A stretch of DNA of 64,000 nucleotides from Pedobacter foliorum (GCF_013266735.1 NZ_JABSNU010000005.1:310001-374000), one strand, 5' to 3'; counted from the stretch's first letter, positions 51,624 to 61,273 are shown. The notes: generated by a model not told the origin, from the sequence alone. Program-made: numbers and translations.

Positions 51624-53324
51624 ATGAAAACAACGCTCTTCATTATTAAAAAACAAGCGATTATTCTATTTTTATGCACGCTGATACCGACCGCAAAGGT
51701 ATGGGCACAAGCGTTGCCAGACTCCATTACAAAGAAAGTTGACGGCTTATTCGCGAAATGGAATACCCTTAGCAGCCCCGGTTGTGTCATAGGCATTGTG
51801 CGCAATGATTCGTTGATTTATGCTAAAGGATATGGCCTGGCTAATATTGAATACGGCGTGTCCAATACACCGGAAACTATCTATCATATGGCATCAGTTT
51901 CTAAGCAATTTACGGCTTATGCTATTGTTTTGCTTGCCAAACAAGGGAAGCTTAAACTAGATGATGACATTCATAAATATCTTCCATGGTTTCCTGATCT
52001 TAAAGAAAAAATTACCATTAGGCAGTTGCTTAACCATACTAGTGGGATTAGAGATCAATGGCAACTATTAGCTATATCGGGCACAAGGCTTGATGATGTA
52101 ATTAAGCAGGAACAAATTGTTAAAGTGCTGAGCAAGCAACAGGCTCTAAATTTTAAACCGGGAGAAAAATATAGTTATTCTAACAGTGGGTTTACGATGC
52201 TCGCTGAGATTGTAAAATCTGTTACAGGGAAAACGCTTAGACAATTTACAGATTCTGTCATTTTTAAACCTTTAGGTATGATTGATACACACTTTCACGA
52301 CGATTATACTGAAGTTGTAAAAAATCGTTCCTATTCCTATTACCCCAAAGATAGAGGTGGCTTTAGCAATAGTATTTTGTCGTATTCTAATGTGGGAGCA
52401 ACCAGTCTCTTTACCAATGTGAATGATATGGCTAAATGGGTTATGAACTTTTACAATCATAAGGTAGGAACTCAGGAAGACATAGAAACGCTAACGCAAA
52501 AGGGGAAGTTTAACAACGGCAAAGAATCTGATTATGCATTAGGAATTGCTAATAATACCTACAGAGGGTGGAAACAGTATTCGCATAACGGAGCCGATGC
52601 TGGTTACAGGACATCGGTTATTGCTTTTCCAGATTTAAAAATGGGTTTTATCGTTTTTAGTAATGTTGGCGATTTTAACATGGGTAAGATGTACGAAATG
52701 GCTAACTTATTTATTAAAGATACTTCCAAAAAAGCAATTGATCCTGTTGTTTCGGCTATTGATAGCAGTAAAGCCATTTTAAAAGACCTTACCAATGCAA
52801 AGAAGTTCTCTGGTGATTATATTTCTGATGACGGAACACAGTTTACTTTTAAATTATTCAATGAAAAATTGTATTGGGAAAGGTATGGCCGCTCAGACCT
52901 CTTATTAAAAGACGAAAAGGGGACTTTCATGCAAGCTTCCTCACCTGATGTTAAATTTCTGTTCAGCACAACAAACAAGGGCGATGTCCTTGTTAAACAA
53001 TGGTGGTCGGATGGGGAACGTTCTTTGTTTAAATACGTAGCAGTCAGTAATCAAACAGATAAGGGATTGAAGGGGTATACAGGTACATATTATTGCCCGG
53101 AATTGGATTGTAAGTATGGGATAGTTTTAAAAGGTAAAGACTTAATATTAACCAATAACAAATACGAGGATACCAAGTTAAAGCTTACTGGAAAGGATCA
53201 CATCAATACCGATTATTGGTGGATGGGACACCTGAAGATATTACGCGGTAATAAAAATCAAATCATAGGTTTTGAAGTTAATGACGGAAGGGTTATGCAT
53301 TTGAGGTTCAATAAAATTCAGTAA
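51624..53324 (+). CDS. Serine beta-lactamase-fold hydrolase (class C / DD-peptidase-like)
   Basis: A 566-residue exported protein (signal peptide cut near VWAQ, residue ~29). The beta-lactamase fold is recognised by the SxxK motif Ser91-Val-Ser-Lys94 in 'MASVSKQF', a Tyr-Ser-Asn motif in 'YSYSNSGF' and 'HNGADAGYRT' in the place of the KTG triad region. The C-terminal ~170 residues add a beta-rich domain ('FSGDYISDDGTQFTFKLFNEKLYW', 'YTGTYYCPELDCKYGIVL'), often seen in such Bacteroidota proteins. Members act as esterases, D-amino-peptidases or DD-carboxypeptidases; resistance is not implied. The GH99-like gene starts 14 bp later and is probably co-transcribed. Confidence 0.9.
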   Translation: MKTTLFIIKKQAIILFLCTLIPTAKVWAQALPDSITKKVDGLFAKWNTLSSPGCVIGIVRNDSLIYAKGYGLANIEYGVSNTPETIYHMASVSKQFTAYAIVLLAKQGKLKLDDDIHKYLPWFPDLKEKITIRQLLNHTSGIRDQWQLLAISGTRLDDVIKQEQIVKVLSKQQALNFKPGEKYSYSNSGFTMLAEIVKSVTGKTLRQFTDSVIFKPLGMIDTHFHDDYTEVVKNRSYSYYPKDRGGFSNSILSYSNVGATSLFTNVNDMAKWVMNFYNHKVGTQEDIETLTQKGKFNNGKESDYALGIANNTYRGWKQYSHNGADAGYRTSVIAFPDLKMGFIVFSNVGDFNMGKMYEMANLFIKDTSKKAIDPVVSAIDSSKAILKDLTNAKKFSGDYISDDGTQFTFKLFNEKLYWERYGRSDLLLKDEKGTFMQASSPDVKFLFSTTNKGDVLVKQWWSDGERSLFKYVAVSNQTDKGLKGYTGTYYCPELDCKYGIVLKGKDLILTNNKYEDTKLKLTGKDHINTDYWWMGHLKILRGNKNQIIGFEVNDGRVMHLRFNKIQ

Positions 53325-53338
53325 TTTAAGGTGAGTGT

Positions 53339-54448
53339 ATGAAAGGTTTATCTATTATAAAAACGAGTTTATTAATCACCTGTTTGGTGTTTTTTTACAC
53401 AACCAATAAGGCAAGCGTAGGGAAGCCTGACAATAAAGTTTTTTGTTTCTACTATAATTGGTATGGGAATGAAAAATTGGATGGTAAAGAGGTGCATTGG
53501 GCTCATCCTGTTATGAAACAATCTGCTAATGATAAGGACCTGGGGAGTATTCCGGGAAAGAACAATTTGGCGAGTAACTTTTTCCCTCAATTAAAAAACT
53601 ACAGTAGTAACGACCCTCAGGTTGTAGCAAAGCACATGAAAATGATGGCAGATGCCCGCATTGGAGTGGTTGTACTTACTTGGTGGAGGAATATGGATTT
53701 GGGTTTAAAGTCGATTCCATTAATCCTGGATGAAGCCAATAAGAAAGGCCTTAAAGTGAGCTTTCATTTAGAACCTTATGGAGGTAGAAGTGCAAAATCT
53801 GTTCGGGATGACATTCAAGAAATCTTAAAACTTTATGGCAAGCATCCGGCTTTTTATAGAAATAACGGTAAACCATGGTTTTTTATTTATGATTCCTATT
53901 TAACCGGTTTTGAGGAGTGGACCTCTTTATTAAAGCCAGATGGGAAGATATCAATAAGAAATACGCCATTGGATGTAGTTATGATTGGTTTATGGGTTAA
54001 GAAAGGAGAAGAAGAGTTTTTTGAAAAATCAGGCTTCGATGGTTTTTATACTTATTTCGGTGCTACAAATTTTACTTATGGTTCATCTCCTGGCAATTGG
54101 AGTTATATGCAGAATTGGGCAACAAAACACGACAAGATATTTATCCCTTGTGTGGGGCCTGGTTATATTGATACCCGAGTTCGCCCATGGAATGCAGTAA
54201 CAATTCGTGACCGAGATAATGGTAAGTATTATGATAATATGTTTGGGGATGCTATACGCAGCAAGGCGAGTTATGTAGGCATTACATCTTTTAATGAATG
54301 GCATGAGGGCACTCAGATTGAACCTGCAATACCTTTTAAGGATCCCGGATTTAATTATTTAGATTATTCTCCTCTGGCTCCTGATTATTATTTGAAACGT
54401 ACGGCTTATTGGATTGAGCAATTAGCTAAATCCAGAAAAGCTAAGTAG
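53339..54448 (+). CDS. GH99-like (endo-alpha-mannosidase family) exported glycosidase
   Basis: A 369-residue protein with a signal peptide or anchor (1-26). It starts 'VFCFYYNWYGN' and contains 'VVVLTWWRN', 'KVSFHLEPYGGR' (Glu145), 'PWFFIYDSY' and the diagnostic 'SFNEWHEGTQIEPA' (Glu320, Glu323, Glu328), matching the catalytic loop of GH99 endo-alpha-1,2-mannosidase/mannanase enzymes including human MANEA. GH99 works through an unusual epoxide-type mechanism assisted by a Glu. The length fits the family. It is placed with the serine hydrolase and outside the main PUL, but shares the theme of glycan breakdown. A MITE-like element follows 42 bp downstream. Confidence 0.88.
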   Translation: MKGLSIIKTSLLITCLVFFYTTNKASVGKPDNKVFCFYYNWYGNEKLDGKEVHWAHPVMKQSANDKDLGSIPGKNNLASNFFPQLKNYSSNDPQVVAKHMKMMADARIGVVVLTWWRNMDLGLKSIPLILDEANKKGLKVSFHLEPYGGRSAKSVRDDIQEILKLYGKHPAFYRNNGKPWFFIYDSYLTGFEEWTSLLKPDGKISIRNTPLDVVMIGLWVKKGEEEFFEKSGFDGFYTYFGATNFTYGSSPGNWSYMQNWATKHDKIFIPCVGPGYIDTRVRPWNAVTIRDRDNGKYYDNMFGDAIRSKASYVGITSFNEWHEGTQIEPAIPFKDPGFNYLDYSPLAPDYYLKRTAYWIEQLAKSRKAK

Positions 54449-54489
54449 TAGAGATAGGAGTACTATTTATGGGAGATAAAAGAGGTGTT

Positions 54490-54706
54490 CAAAAGGGATC
54501 CGATCGTCATGCTGAGAGCCTAGCATTGGAAAGAATACAAAAAAGTGGTAATGACAATTGTTTAAGCGATAGTCATGCTGAATTTATTTCAGCATCTCTC
54601 AAGAGAAAGAAAACCTTACTAGTGTGAGATGCTGAAATAAATTCAGCATGACGAATGTTCTATGTCATTCGGGAATAAATTCAGCATGACGATCGGATCC
54701 CTTTTG
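54490..54706. mobile_element. MITE-like nested inverted-repeat element
   Basis: The outer ends are a perfect 26-bp inverted repeat: 54490-54515 and 54681-54706 (beginning CAAAAGGGATCCGATCG), with a further imperfect 7 bp outside on both sides. Within lies a second perfect 27-bp inverted repeat: 54572-54598 and 54626-54652 (beginning GTCATGCTGAATTT), of the same REP-like family as the hairpin at 24949. There is no ORF inside. Size (~217 bp), terminal inverted repeats and absence of coding sequence fit a non-autonomous element. A clear target duplication was not found. Confidence 0.75.
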
Positions 54707-54716
54707 GATACCCTGT

Positions 54717-55061
54717 TTACTTAACTATTAATTCCGCTCCGGTTAAGCAGTAGAAAAGATTCTGCAATTGATGAACATACTCTAACTTGTAATCTAGCAT
54801 TGCTATTTCACCATCCATAGGTTGCAGATCATCATTTAATACAAATTGGTGTCCATTTTTCTTTTCCAGAACATAAGTGGTTTCAAAACCTTCTTCATAT
54901 TCAAACTCAAATTTCTCAAAGCCAAATTTTACCAACCATTCTTCCGATAAACGTATTGGCTCCATTAAACCTGCCGAATCAATATCCGATCCATAAGGTA
55001 TTTGCTCCGGATGCCCGTGGTCTAATGTATAATTGCCTATTCGTAATTCGCTTGAGTCCAT
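54717..55061 (-). CDS. Small conserved hypothetical protein
   Basis: A 114-residue acidic cytosolic protein. It opens 'SELRIGNYTLDHG', continues with 'PIRLSEEWLVKFGFEKFEF' and ends 'EYVHQLQNLFYCLTGAELIV'. I recognise this as the small family ('LRIGNYV ... EEWLLKFGF ... VHQLQNLYFALTG.EL') common in Bacteroidota genomes and their phages, with no known function. It lies between the MITE-like element and the MFP gene, 35 bp from the latter but probably with its own promoter. Confidence 0.82.
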   Translation of the reverse strand: MDSSELRIGNYTLDHGHPEQIPYGSDIDSAGLMEPIRLSEEWLVKFGFEKFEFEYEEGFETTYVLEKKNGHQFVLNDDLQPMDGEIAMLDYKLEYVHQLQNLFYCLTGAELIVK

Positions 55062-55096
55062 AATAAATTCTTAAAGCGCAAAAATAGGATAATATC

Positions 55097-56197
55097 TTAT
55101 TTAATAACTATTGTCGATCCTTCTGTTAATTCTTCGCTGGCTATTTTTACAATCTGATCTTCCGGTTCTAACTCTCCAAAAACTTCCTGAACTTCACCTT
55201 TTCTGATACCAACCGACACAGGTATTCTTGAAACAACATTGTTTACTACCTTAATAACAAAAGTTCCTGATTGTGCAGTTGCGATGCTGCTAACCGGCAA
55301 CCAGATGGTAGGGGCAGACCTGCGCATATTTAGTTTTACCTGTGCATACTCGCCACCGCCAAGTTCCCCGGAACTGTTGTTAACGTCAAACTCTGCTGTT
55401 ATTGATCTAGATTGTTGGTCTAATACTCCACTTTTCCGAGATAACTTTGATTGAAATACCTTGCCAGGATGATTTGCAACCGTAAAAGAAACCTTTGTTT
55501 CTTTACCTATCGAGTGTCCGTGTTTCTCAGGAATGGCAACAGTTAACCTTAAATTTTTGGTTTGCGCTATAGAGAACAGAGCCGTTTGTGAGCCTTCGCC
55601 TACTAAAGCTCCAACTGAAACCTTTTTGTCTGTAATAACGCCATCAAAGGGGGCAGTAATTCTTAAATATTGTTGTAATTGAGCAGAAACACCTGTTTTT
55701 GCTTTTACAGAAGCATACGCAGCACTATCGCTGCGGAACTTGCTTCTTGCCCTATCTAATTCAATTTCGGCTACCGCACCAGATTTAGCAGATGCTTTTT
55801 TAAGTCTATCATAGGATTGGCGACTATACAAATAATCTTCATAGAATTTGTTCTCATCCGATTTTGCCGCAAGGTATTGCTGAGTGATTTCCGGCGCTTC
55901 CAGTATTGCCAGCAATTGGCCCTTACTAACCTTGTTTCCTCTATCAACCATAATGCTTTTAACAAAACCCTTTACTTTTGGATATAAAACAACTTCCTCA
56001 AAAGCTTTAAGTTCTCCCGGGAGCTCCAATGAGTATTCCGGTTGATCTAAAACCGGATTAATTACCTCTACAGACACCGTTTTCTTAGGTTTTGGTTGGT
56101 CTGTTTTAGGTTTTTCACCTCCACATGCAGCTATTAATAATAAAATGGGAAGTAGGTAAGAGAGTTTAGTGTATTGTTTATTAATGATTTGTTTCAT
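55097..56197 (-). CDS. RND efflux periplasmic adaptor (MFP/HlyD-type) lipoprotein
   Basis: A 366-residue lipoprotein (IAAC, Cys25) with the usual adaptor domains: lipoyl-like halves ('ELPGELKAFEEVVLYPKVKGFVKSIMVDRGNKVSKGQLLAILEAP' at ~58-105, and 'RITAPFDGVITDKKVSVGALVGEG'), a helical hairpin between them (~110-165), and beta-barrel and membrane-proximal domains ('RLTVAIPEKHGHSI', 'SGTFVIKVVNNVVSRIPVSVGI'). It links the inner-membrane pump to TolC. It is the third gene of a minus-strand operon TolC-RND-MFP, 7 bp after the pump gene; this order differs from the more common MFP-RND-TolC. Confidence 0.93.
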   Translation of the reverse strand: MKQIINKQYTKLSYLLPILLLIAACGGEKPKTDQPKPKKTVSVEVINPVLDQPEYSLELPGELKAFEEVVLYPKVKGFVKSIMVDRGNKVSKGQLLAILEAPEITQQYLAAKSDENKFYEDYLYSRQSYDRLKKASAKSGAVAEIELDRARSKFRSDSAAYASVKAKTGVSAQLQQYLRITAPFDGVITDKKVSVGALVGEGSQTALFSIAQTKNLRLTVAIPEKHGHSIGKETKVSFTVANHPGKVFQSKLSRKSGVLDQQSRSITAEFDVNNSSGELGGGEYAQVKLNMRRSAPTIWLPVSSIATAQSGTFVIKVVNNVVSRIPVSVGIRKGEVQEVFGELEPEDQIVKIASEELTEGSTIVIK

Positions 56198-56204
56198 GAT
56201 TCAA

Positions 56205-59200
56205 TTATTGAGCAGTAGTTGGGATTAAGATATTTTTTAGATTAGCATTTTCAGGATCATCCGGATCTAGTGAGAGACTATTCCTGCTTTTGTTTTTCAT
56301 AACCAGGGTATACAGATGTGGCAATACCAATAGCGCAGTTAAAGTTGATAATATTAGCCCGCCAATTACCGCCTGACCAAGTGGAGCAACCTGCTCACCA
56401 CCTTCGCCCATGCCTAACGACATTGGGATCATTCCGGCAATCATGGCAAGCGTAGTCATGATGATTGGCCTAAGTCTGGATGATGCCGCAAGGAATGCTG
56501 CCTGTTTGGAGGCAAGACCATGCTTTAAACGATTTACTTCAGCCTGGTTAATCATCAGTACAGCGTTTGAAACCGAAACACCAACCGACATGATAATCCC
56601 CATGTATGACTGTAAGTTTAGCGTGCTCCCACAAATAATGAGCATAATTAAACTGCCGCCTATTACGGCCGGAACTACTGATAAGATCAACCCTGATACC
56701 GCGAAGGATTGGTAATAAGCAGTCAACATTAAAAATATAACCACTATAGCTACCAATAACCCTGTCTGAAGTCCGGAAAGCGTATCATCAAGCAATTGCA
56801 TTAAGCCTTCGCTAGAAACAATAATACCTCTTGGAGGCTCGCCAACGGCTTTAATGGCCTCTTTTACAGCTTTTGATGCCGTGCCAAGGTCAGACTGATG
56901 AGTGTTTGCAAGCACACTTACGTACCTGTTTGGCCCCTGCCTGTTAACCTGGGCAGGAAGTTTAACCATCGATAAGGTTGCTACATCTTCCAGAACCGGC
57001 CCCGAGGAACCAGATTTTAGTGGTAATGATCTCAATTTATCTAGCGATTGCATATCAGCTTCAGGTATTTGAACCTGTACCTGAAACACCAATCCCGATT
57101 TCGGATCTACCCATAAATTTTTATTGGTAAAGCGTGTAGAGGAAGTTGCAATAGTAAGCGTGCGGGCAACATCTTCCATTGTTAAACCAAACTGAGCTGC
57201 AAGTTCACGGTTTACATTGATCTGAACACTTGGTGAATTAACAGGCTCCGCTATCCTGATATCTCTTAATGAAGGTATTTTTAACAGCTCAGCCTCAATT
57301 TTTTTAGCAAACTTTTCTGCGCCTTTCAACTGCGGTGCAGCTACCTTAATTTGAATGGGTGTCATAGCTCCCTGACTCATGATCTTTTCTACCAATTCTA
57401 TGGGTTCAAAGCTGATCTTAAGTTCAGGCATGTTCAATTGTATTTCCTTACGGATAGATTCCTTTAACGATGCAATTGATCCGGTAAAAACATGCTGATC
57501 TATAGAAACCTGCAATACAGATTCGTGCGAGCCACTGGTAAACAAAAAGATAGGATTAATGGCTGATGAAGACGGTTGTAATCCGACAAAAGCAGAGCTG
57601 ATCTTTATGGCGTTTTCCGGCAATTGTTCCTGAATGATACTGGTAACTTTTTTCAGGTAGGCTTCTGATTTTTCTAAGCGACTACCTTCGGGTGCCATAA
57701 TCCTTAATTGGATATCGCCACTATTACTTGCCGGAAGTATATCCGCTCCAATAATTAGTGATCCTGTTGTGATCAGCACTAAAACTATCAGCGTATAGAT
57801 TCCCAATACACCTGCAATTCTGTTTTGTCCATATTTGGTAATGGAAAGGTAGCGCTGTTTAAACTTCTCAAATCTGGTCAGTTTTTTTACTTCATTATTA
57901 GGCTTATGATGAACCAGTAGTTCAGGTTTCATCAACCAGTTGGCCAAAATAGGTACAAAGGTTTGTGAAGCTATAAAAGAAGCAATCATGGCAAAAGCAA
58001 CCGCCATAGATAGTGGCATAAACATATCCTTAGGTATGCCAGTCATCATAAATGAAGGTATTAGCACCGCCAGGATACAAAACAGGATCAATATTTTAGG
58101 GATAGAGATTTCCAATAGTGCATCCAGAATTGCCCGTTGCTTGGGCTTTTCCATTTCAAAATGCTGGTGAATGTTTTCTATAGTTACCGTGGCTTCGTCT
58201 ACGAGTATACCTATGGCCAGTGCCAGGCCGCTTAGCGTCATCACATTAATGGTTTGGCCAAACATATACAGCATAATTACCGCCGAAAGAATGGCAATAG
58301 GTATAGTTAGTACAACAATTAGCGCGCCTCGTGAATCACCTAGAAACAGGAAAACCATAATCCCGGTAAGCACTGCACCAAGTACACCTTCGTGGATCAG
58401 ATTTTCCAATGAGCGCTCTATATATGCTGACTGATCAAATACATATTTGAGGTCCACATCTTCGGGCATAGCAGCTTTTAACTTGGGAATAGCGGCCTTT
58501 AGGTTTTCTACAACTTTTAAAGTAGAGGCATCTGCTTTTTTGATAACAGGCAGATAAACCGATCTTTTTCCGTTAATGATGGCATAGCCGGCAGTTACAT
58601 CAGCAGCGTCTTCTACCGAGGCTATGTCCTTTACAAAAATGGTGTTGCCTGCTGTAAGCTTTATCGGAATATTCAGAAATTCCTCAGGATCTTTAGCAAT
58701 TGAGTTTAAAGGGCTCATCAGGTTTTGATCTCCAATTCGGATATTTCCGGCAGGAGAAGGGAAGTTGTTTTTAGCAATTGCCATGGTTACTTCCTGGGCC
58801 GACAATCCATAAGATTGCATCAATTCTGGGTTTACTTTTACTACCATGGTACGTGCATTCCCGCCAAATGGGGCAGGCGCTGTTACTCCGGGGATGGTCA
58901 CAAACATAGGCCTGATCTTAGTCAGTGCGAGTGTTTGAAGCTCAGTAATCGAACGTTTTGAACTTTCAAATACCAACTGACCAATGGGCATTGAGCTGCC
59001 ATCAAACCTTACTACCTGAGGCGGAACTGCCCCCGGAGGTAGAAAACCCATCGCTCTGGAAACCTGTGCAGAGAGCTCTCCTGAGGCTTGAGCCATATCA
59101 GTTCCCGGATAAAAAGTGAGCTTCATTAGGGTGAAACCTTGGACACTTTTAAAGTCAATGTCTTTTACTCCGCTAACAAAAATCAATACTTTTTGGAATT

Positions 59201-59396
59201 CATTGGCCATAAAACCATCCATGTAAGCAGGGGTAAGTCCACCATAGGGCATGGCTATATAAATTACCGGAAGTTCAACCTTAGGGAAAATATCTACATT
59301 GATATTTCGTATAGCTGTGAAAGAGAAATAGGCGATAGCAATTATAGCTACCATTATTGTGAGTGGTTTTTTTAGGGCAAACCTTATCATGTTCAT
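56205..59396 (-). CDS. RND family efflux transporter permease (AcrB-like)
   Basis: A 1063-residue inner-membrane pump with the repeated RND layout: TM1 near 13-33, a large periplasmic loop, six TM segments (~335-545), a second loop and a C-terminal TM block (~860-1035). The TM4 proton-relay motif reads 'GILVDEATVTIENIHQH', with Asp-Glu in place of the Asp-Asp of AcrB, and the TM10 motif is 'VSVSNAVLMINQAEV', with Ser where AcrB has a Lys. The loops carry 'PGVTAPAPFGG' and 'QVNRQGPNRYVSVLANTHQSD'. It exports hydrophobic compounds or drugs with the adaptor and TolC genes; the substrate is unknown. Confidence 0.94.
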   Translation of the reverse strand: MNMIRFALKKPLTIMVAIIAIAYFSFTAIRNINVDIFPKVELPVIYIAMPYGGLTPAYMDGFMANEFQKVLIFVSGVKDIDFKSVQGFTLMKLTFYPGTDMAQASGELSAQVSRAMGFLPPGAVPPQVVRFDGSSMPIGQLVFESSKRSITELQTLALTKIRPMFVTIPGVTAPAPFGGNARTMVVKVNPELMQSYGLSAQEVTMAIAKNNFPSPAGNIRIGDQNLMSPLNSIAKDPEEFLNIPIKLTAGNTIFVKDIASVEDAADVTAGYAIINGKRSVYLPVIKKADASTLKVVENLKAAIPKLKAAMPEDVDLKYVFDQSAYIERSLENLIHEGVLGAVLTGIMVFLFLGDSRGALIVVLTIPIAILSAVIMLYMFGQTINVMTLSGLALAIGILVDEATVTIENIHQHFEMEKPKQRAILDALLEISIPKILILFCILAVLIPSFMMTGIPKDMFMPLSMAVAFAMIASFIASQTFVPILANWLMKPELLVHHKPNNEVKKLTRFEKFKQRYLSITKYGQNRIAGVLGIYTLIVLVLITTGSLIIGADILPASNSGDIQLRIMAPEGSRLEKSEAYLKKVTSIIQEQLPENAIKISSAFVGLQPSSSAINPIFLFTSGSHESVLQVSIDQHVFTGSIASLKESIRKEIQLNMPELKISFEPIELVEKIMSQGAMTPIQIKVAAPQLKGAEKFAKKIEAELLKIPSLRDIRIAEPVNSPSVQINVNRELAAQFGLTMEDVARTLTIATSSTRFTNKNLWVDPKSGLVFQVQVQIPEADMQSLDKLRSLPLKSGSSGPVLEDVATLSMVKLPAQVNRQGPNRYVSVLANTHQSDLGTASKAVKEAIKAVGEPPRGIIVSSEGLMQLLDDTLSGLQTGLLVAIVVIFLMLTAYYQSFAVSGLILSVVPAVIGGSLIMLIICGSTLNLQSYMGIIMSVGVSVSNAVLMINQAEVNRLKHGLASKQAAFLAASSRLRPIIMTTLAMIAGMIPMSLGMGEGGEQVAPLGQAVIGGLILSTLTALLVLPHLYTLVMKNKSRNSLSLDPDDPENANLKNILIPTTAQ

Positions 59397-59401
59397 AGTG
59401 C

Positions 59402-60772
59402 TTAATTAAAGTGGTTGAGTAAATAAGAAAAGTCGCCCGAAATTTCAGCCTGAGCGGTAATCAGGTTCCAGTAATTCTGACCAGCCTGAATGTTTTCACG
59501 TTCTGCATTCTGTAGTAATGACTGGATTTGAAGCAGTTCTATAAGATTGATCAATCCGCCCTCATAACGGGATAAATAAAGCTCATAAGCATCAGAGGCC
59601 TTTTTAAATGCCTTACCACTTTCTTTCAGTAATAGCTCCTGCTGATTAATCCTTGATGATAAAGCCTGCAAAGAAGTATTCATTTGTAACTTCTGAAGGT
59701 TGTACTTTGCCTGAACTCCCTCAATCGTTTTCTGCGATCGTTTCTTTTCGAGGGAACTGGTATAAGCTCCGCTGATGTTCCAGCTCAACCCGATTCCCAT
59801 CAGGTAGTTGTTGGCAAAATTCTGGTATCCCGAACCCAACCTATTCTCTGTAATTCCGTTTTTTCCAATGCCGCTACCTCTGGTCGAAACTCCTCCCAGA
59901 ACGGATAACGATGGAAATATTTTACGGGAGGCTACCTGCTCCATGGCTTTTTCATAGCGCAATTGCTTATCGATAACCTGGAGGTAAGGATGGTCTTTTT
60001 TTACGCTATCAATAGCTGTATTTTCGTGCTTATCTGACACTTGCTCTTGCAAAGACCAATCCTGTAACGGAACAACCTCATAAAAACTGGCTTTACTTGC
60101 TTCATATTTGCCAAGCCATTCGTGCCTTACCGCTAAAGCTTGCGAATAAGCCGAAGATGCAAGTGCGGTATCAGCTCCGGGCTTTAGTCCTGCTACTGAT
60201 AAGCTAACCGATAAATCGAGGATTTGATTAACTCGTTTTACGTTTTTTTCGGCCCATTTCAAATTGGCATTGCTGTAATAAATATCAAGATACAGTCGGC
60301 TAACTTTAGCATGTAAGGCCAATTGCGCGGCATCGTAACTACTTTGAGCACCCTGAGCCTGGTATTCGGCTGCATCAATTGCTTTACGCTGTTTACCAAA
60401 TTCAAAAACCTTCCAGTCTACAACTGCCGATCCAAAAGTGTTCCCCGTTGTCCGAACTTCACTACCTAAAGGCGAATTGTTACCTGTAACATTAAAAACC
60501 CCGGGAACCGGGAAAAAAGCTCCGCTACTTCCCTGGAAAGTTCCATACGAGTTTTGTGCCTGTAGCTGTACCTGAGGGATGGATTTGCTTTGAACTTCCT
60601 TTTTACGAATTTGATATTCACCAACAGCAGCAACGCGCTCGGCCAAACCCGGATAAGTTCTGTCAGCTTCTGCAAAAGCCTCTTTAAGTGTTAATGCATT
60701 TTTCTGCTGGGCTTTTACTTGCGTGGCAAATGCCATTAGCACCAAACAGGATAATTGAAGAGTGTACTTCAT
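59402..60772 (-). CDS. TolC-family outer-membrane efflux protein
   Basis: A 456-residue protein with a signal peptide (cut near VKAQ, residue ~22). It opens 'NALTLKEAFAEADRTYPGLAERVAAVGEYQIRKKEVQSKSIPQVQLQAQ' (an outer-membrane factor repeat, split in two around residue 50), has long coiled-coil helices and a second repeat ('DAYELYLSRYEGGLINLIELLQIQSLLQNAERENIQAGQNYW'). Proteins of this family form the trimeric outer-membrane channel of RND pumps. It is the first gene of the efflux operon; the permease starts 5 bp later. Confidence 0.94.
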   Translation of the reverse strand: MKYTLQLSCLVLMAFATQVKAQQKNALTLKEAFAEADRTYPGLAERVAAVGEYQIRKKEVQSKSIPQVQLQAQNSYGTFQGSSGAFFPVPGVFNVTGNNSPLGSEVRTTGNTFGSAVVDWKVFEFGKQRKAIDAAEYQAQGAQSSYDAAQLALHAKVSRLYLDIYYSNANLKWAEKNVKRVNQILDLSVSLSVAGLKPGADTALASSAYSQALAVRHEWLGKYEASKASFYEVVPLQDWSLQEQVSDKHENTAIDSVKKDHPYLQVIDKQLRYEKAMEQVASRKIFPSLSVLGGVSTRGSGIGKNGITENRLGSGYQNFANNYLMGIGLSWNISGAYTSSLEKKRSQKTIEGVQAKYNLQKLQMNTSLQALSSRINQQELLLKESGKAFKKASDAYELYLSRYEGGLINLIELLQIQSLLQNAERENIQAGQNYWNLITAQAEISGDFSYLLNHFN

Positions 60773-60871
60773 TCTCTTTAAAAATTAAATTATAGAATTG
60801 GGCAATAGTAAACCGGTACCGGAATTTAATCCAGTACTAAATGGGCGGTAAGAAACCGCAATTCGATAATT

Positions 60872-61273
60872 CTATATTAAGAGAAGTCTGTTCTGCAGGA
60901 ACAGGGGAAGTTGAGACCAATGCAGTAGCGAATACGGAACCGGTAATCGTAAATTATCTTTAAAGACAGTGAACAGCGAAATAAGGAAAGCAGGTAACAG
61001 GCAATAAAGCGCCATAAACAATGCATTTCCAGAATTGTGCTGACTGGCAAATGATAGTAGATCGTTTTTGGTATCAGAGAGTTTTTGACAAGCGATTTTA
61101 GTCATTTTTCCACTTTGCATGGTTGACACAGTGTCGCTCGAAAGGAAATATTGGATACCTTTTCTAACTACACATGACGAAAGCACCACAAGCATAATCA
61201 ACAGGCAAGCACTCAAAAGCCTGTAGCCTTTAAGGTTTATTCTGTTTAATCTATACTCAATTGGATTCATCAT
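60872..61273 (-). CDS. Small putative membrane protein
   Basis: A 133-residue protein with two hydrophobic segments (~18-34, ending in a lipobox-like LVVLSSC, and ~82-102). I do not recognise a family. It lies 99 bp upstream of the TolC gene on the same strand and could be part of, or regulate, the efflux operon. The coding call is moderate: the frame has a basic N-terminus and sensible composition, but there is no motif support. Confidence 0.5.
   Translation of the reverse strand: MMNPIEYRLNRINLKGYRLLSACLLIMLVVLSSCVVRKGIQYFLSSDTVSTMQSGKMTKIACQKLSDTKNDLLSFASQHNSGNALFMALYCLLPAFLISLFTVFKDNLRLPVPYSLLHWSQLPLFLQNRLLLI

Noticed and set aside
57940..59375. Several open frames of 75-90 codons on the + strand opposite the RND pump
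   Set aside because: They lie fully within the pump gene on the opposite strand and have no motif or spacing support; they are shadows of its codon pattern.
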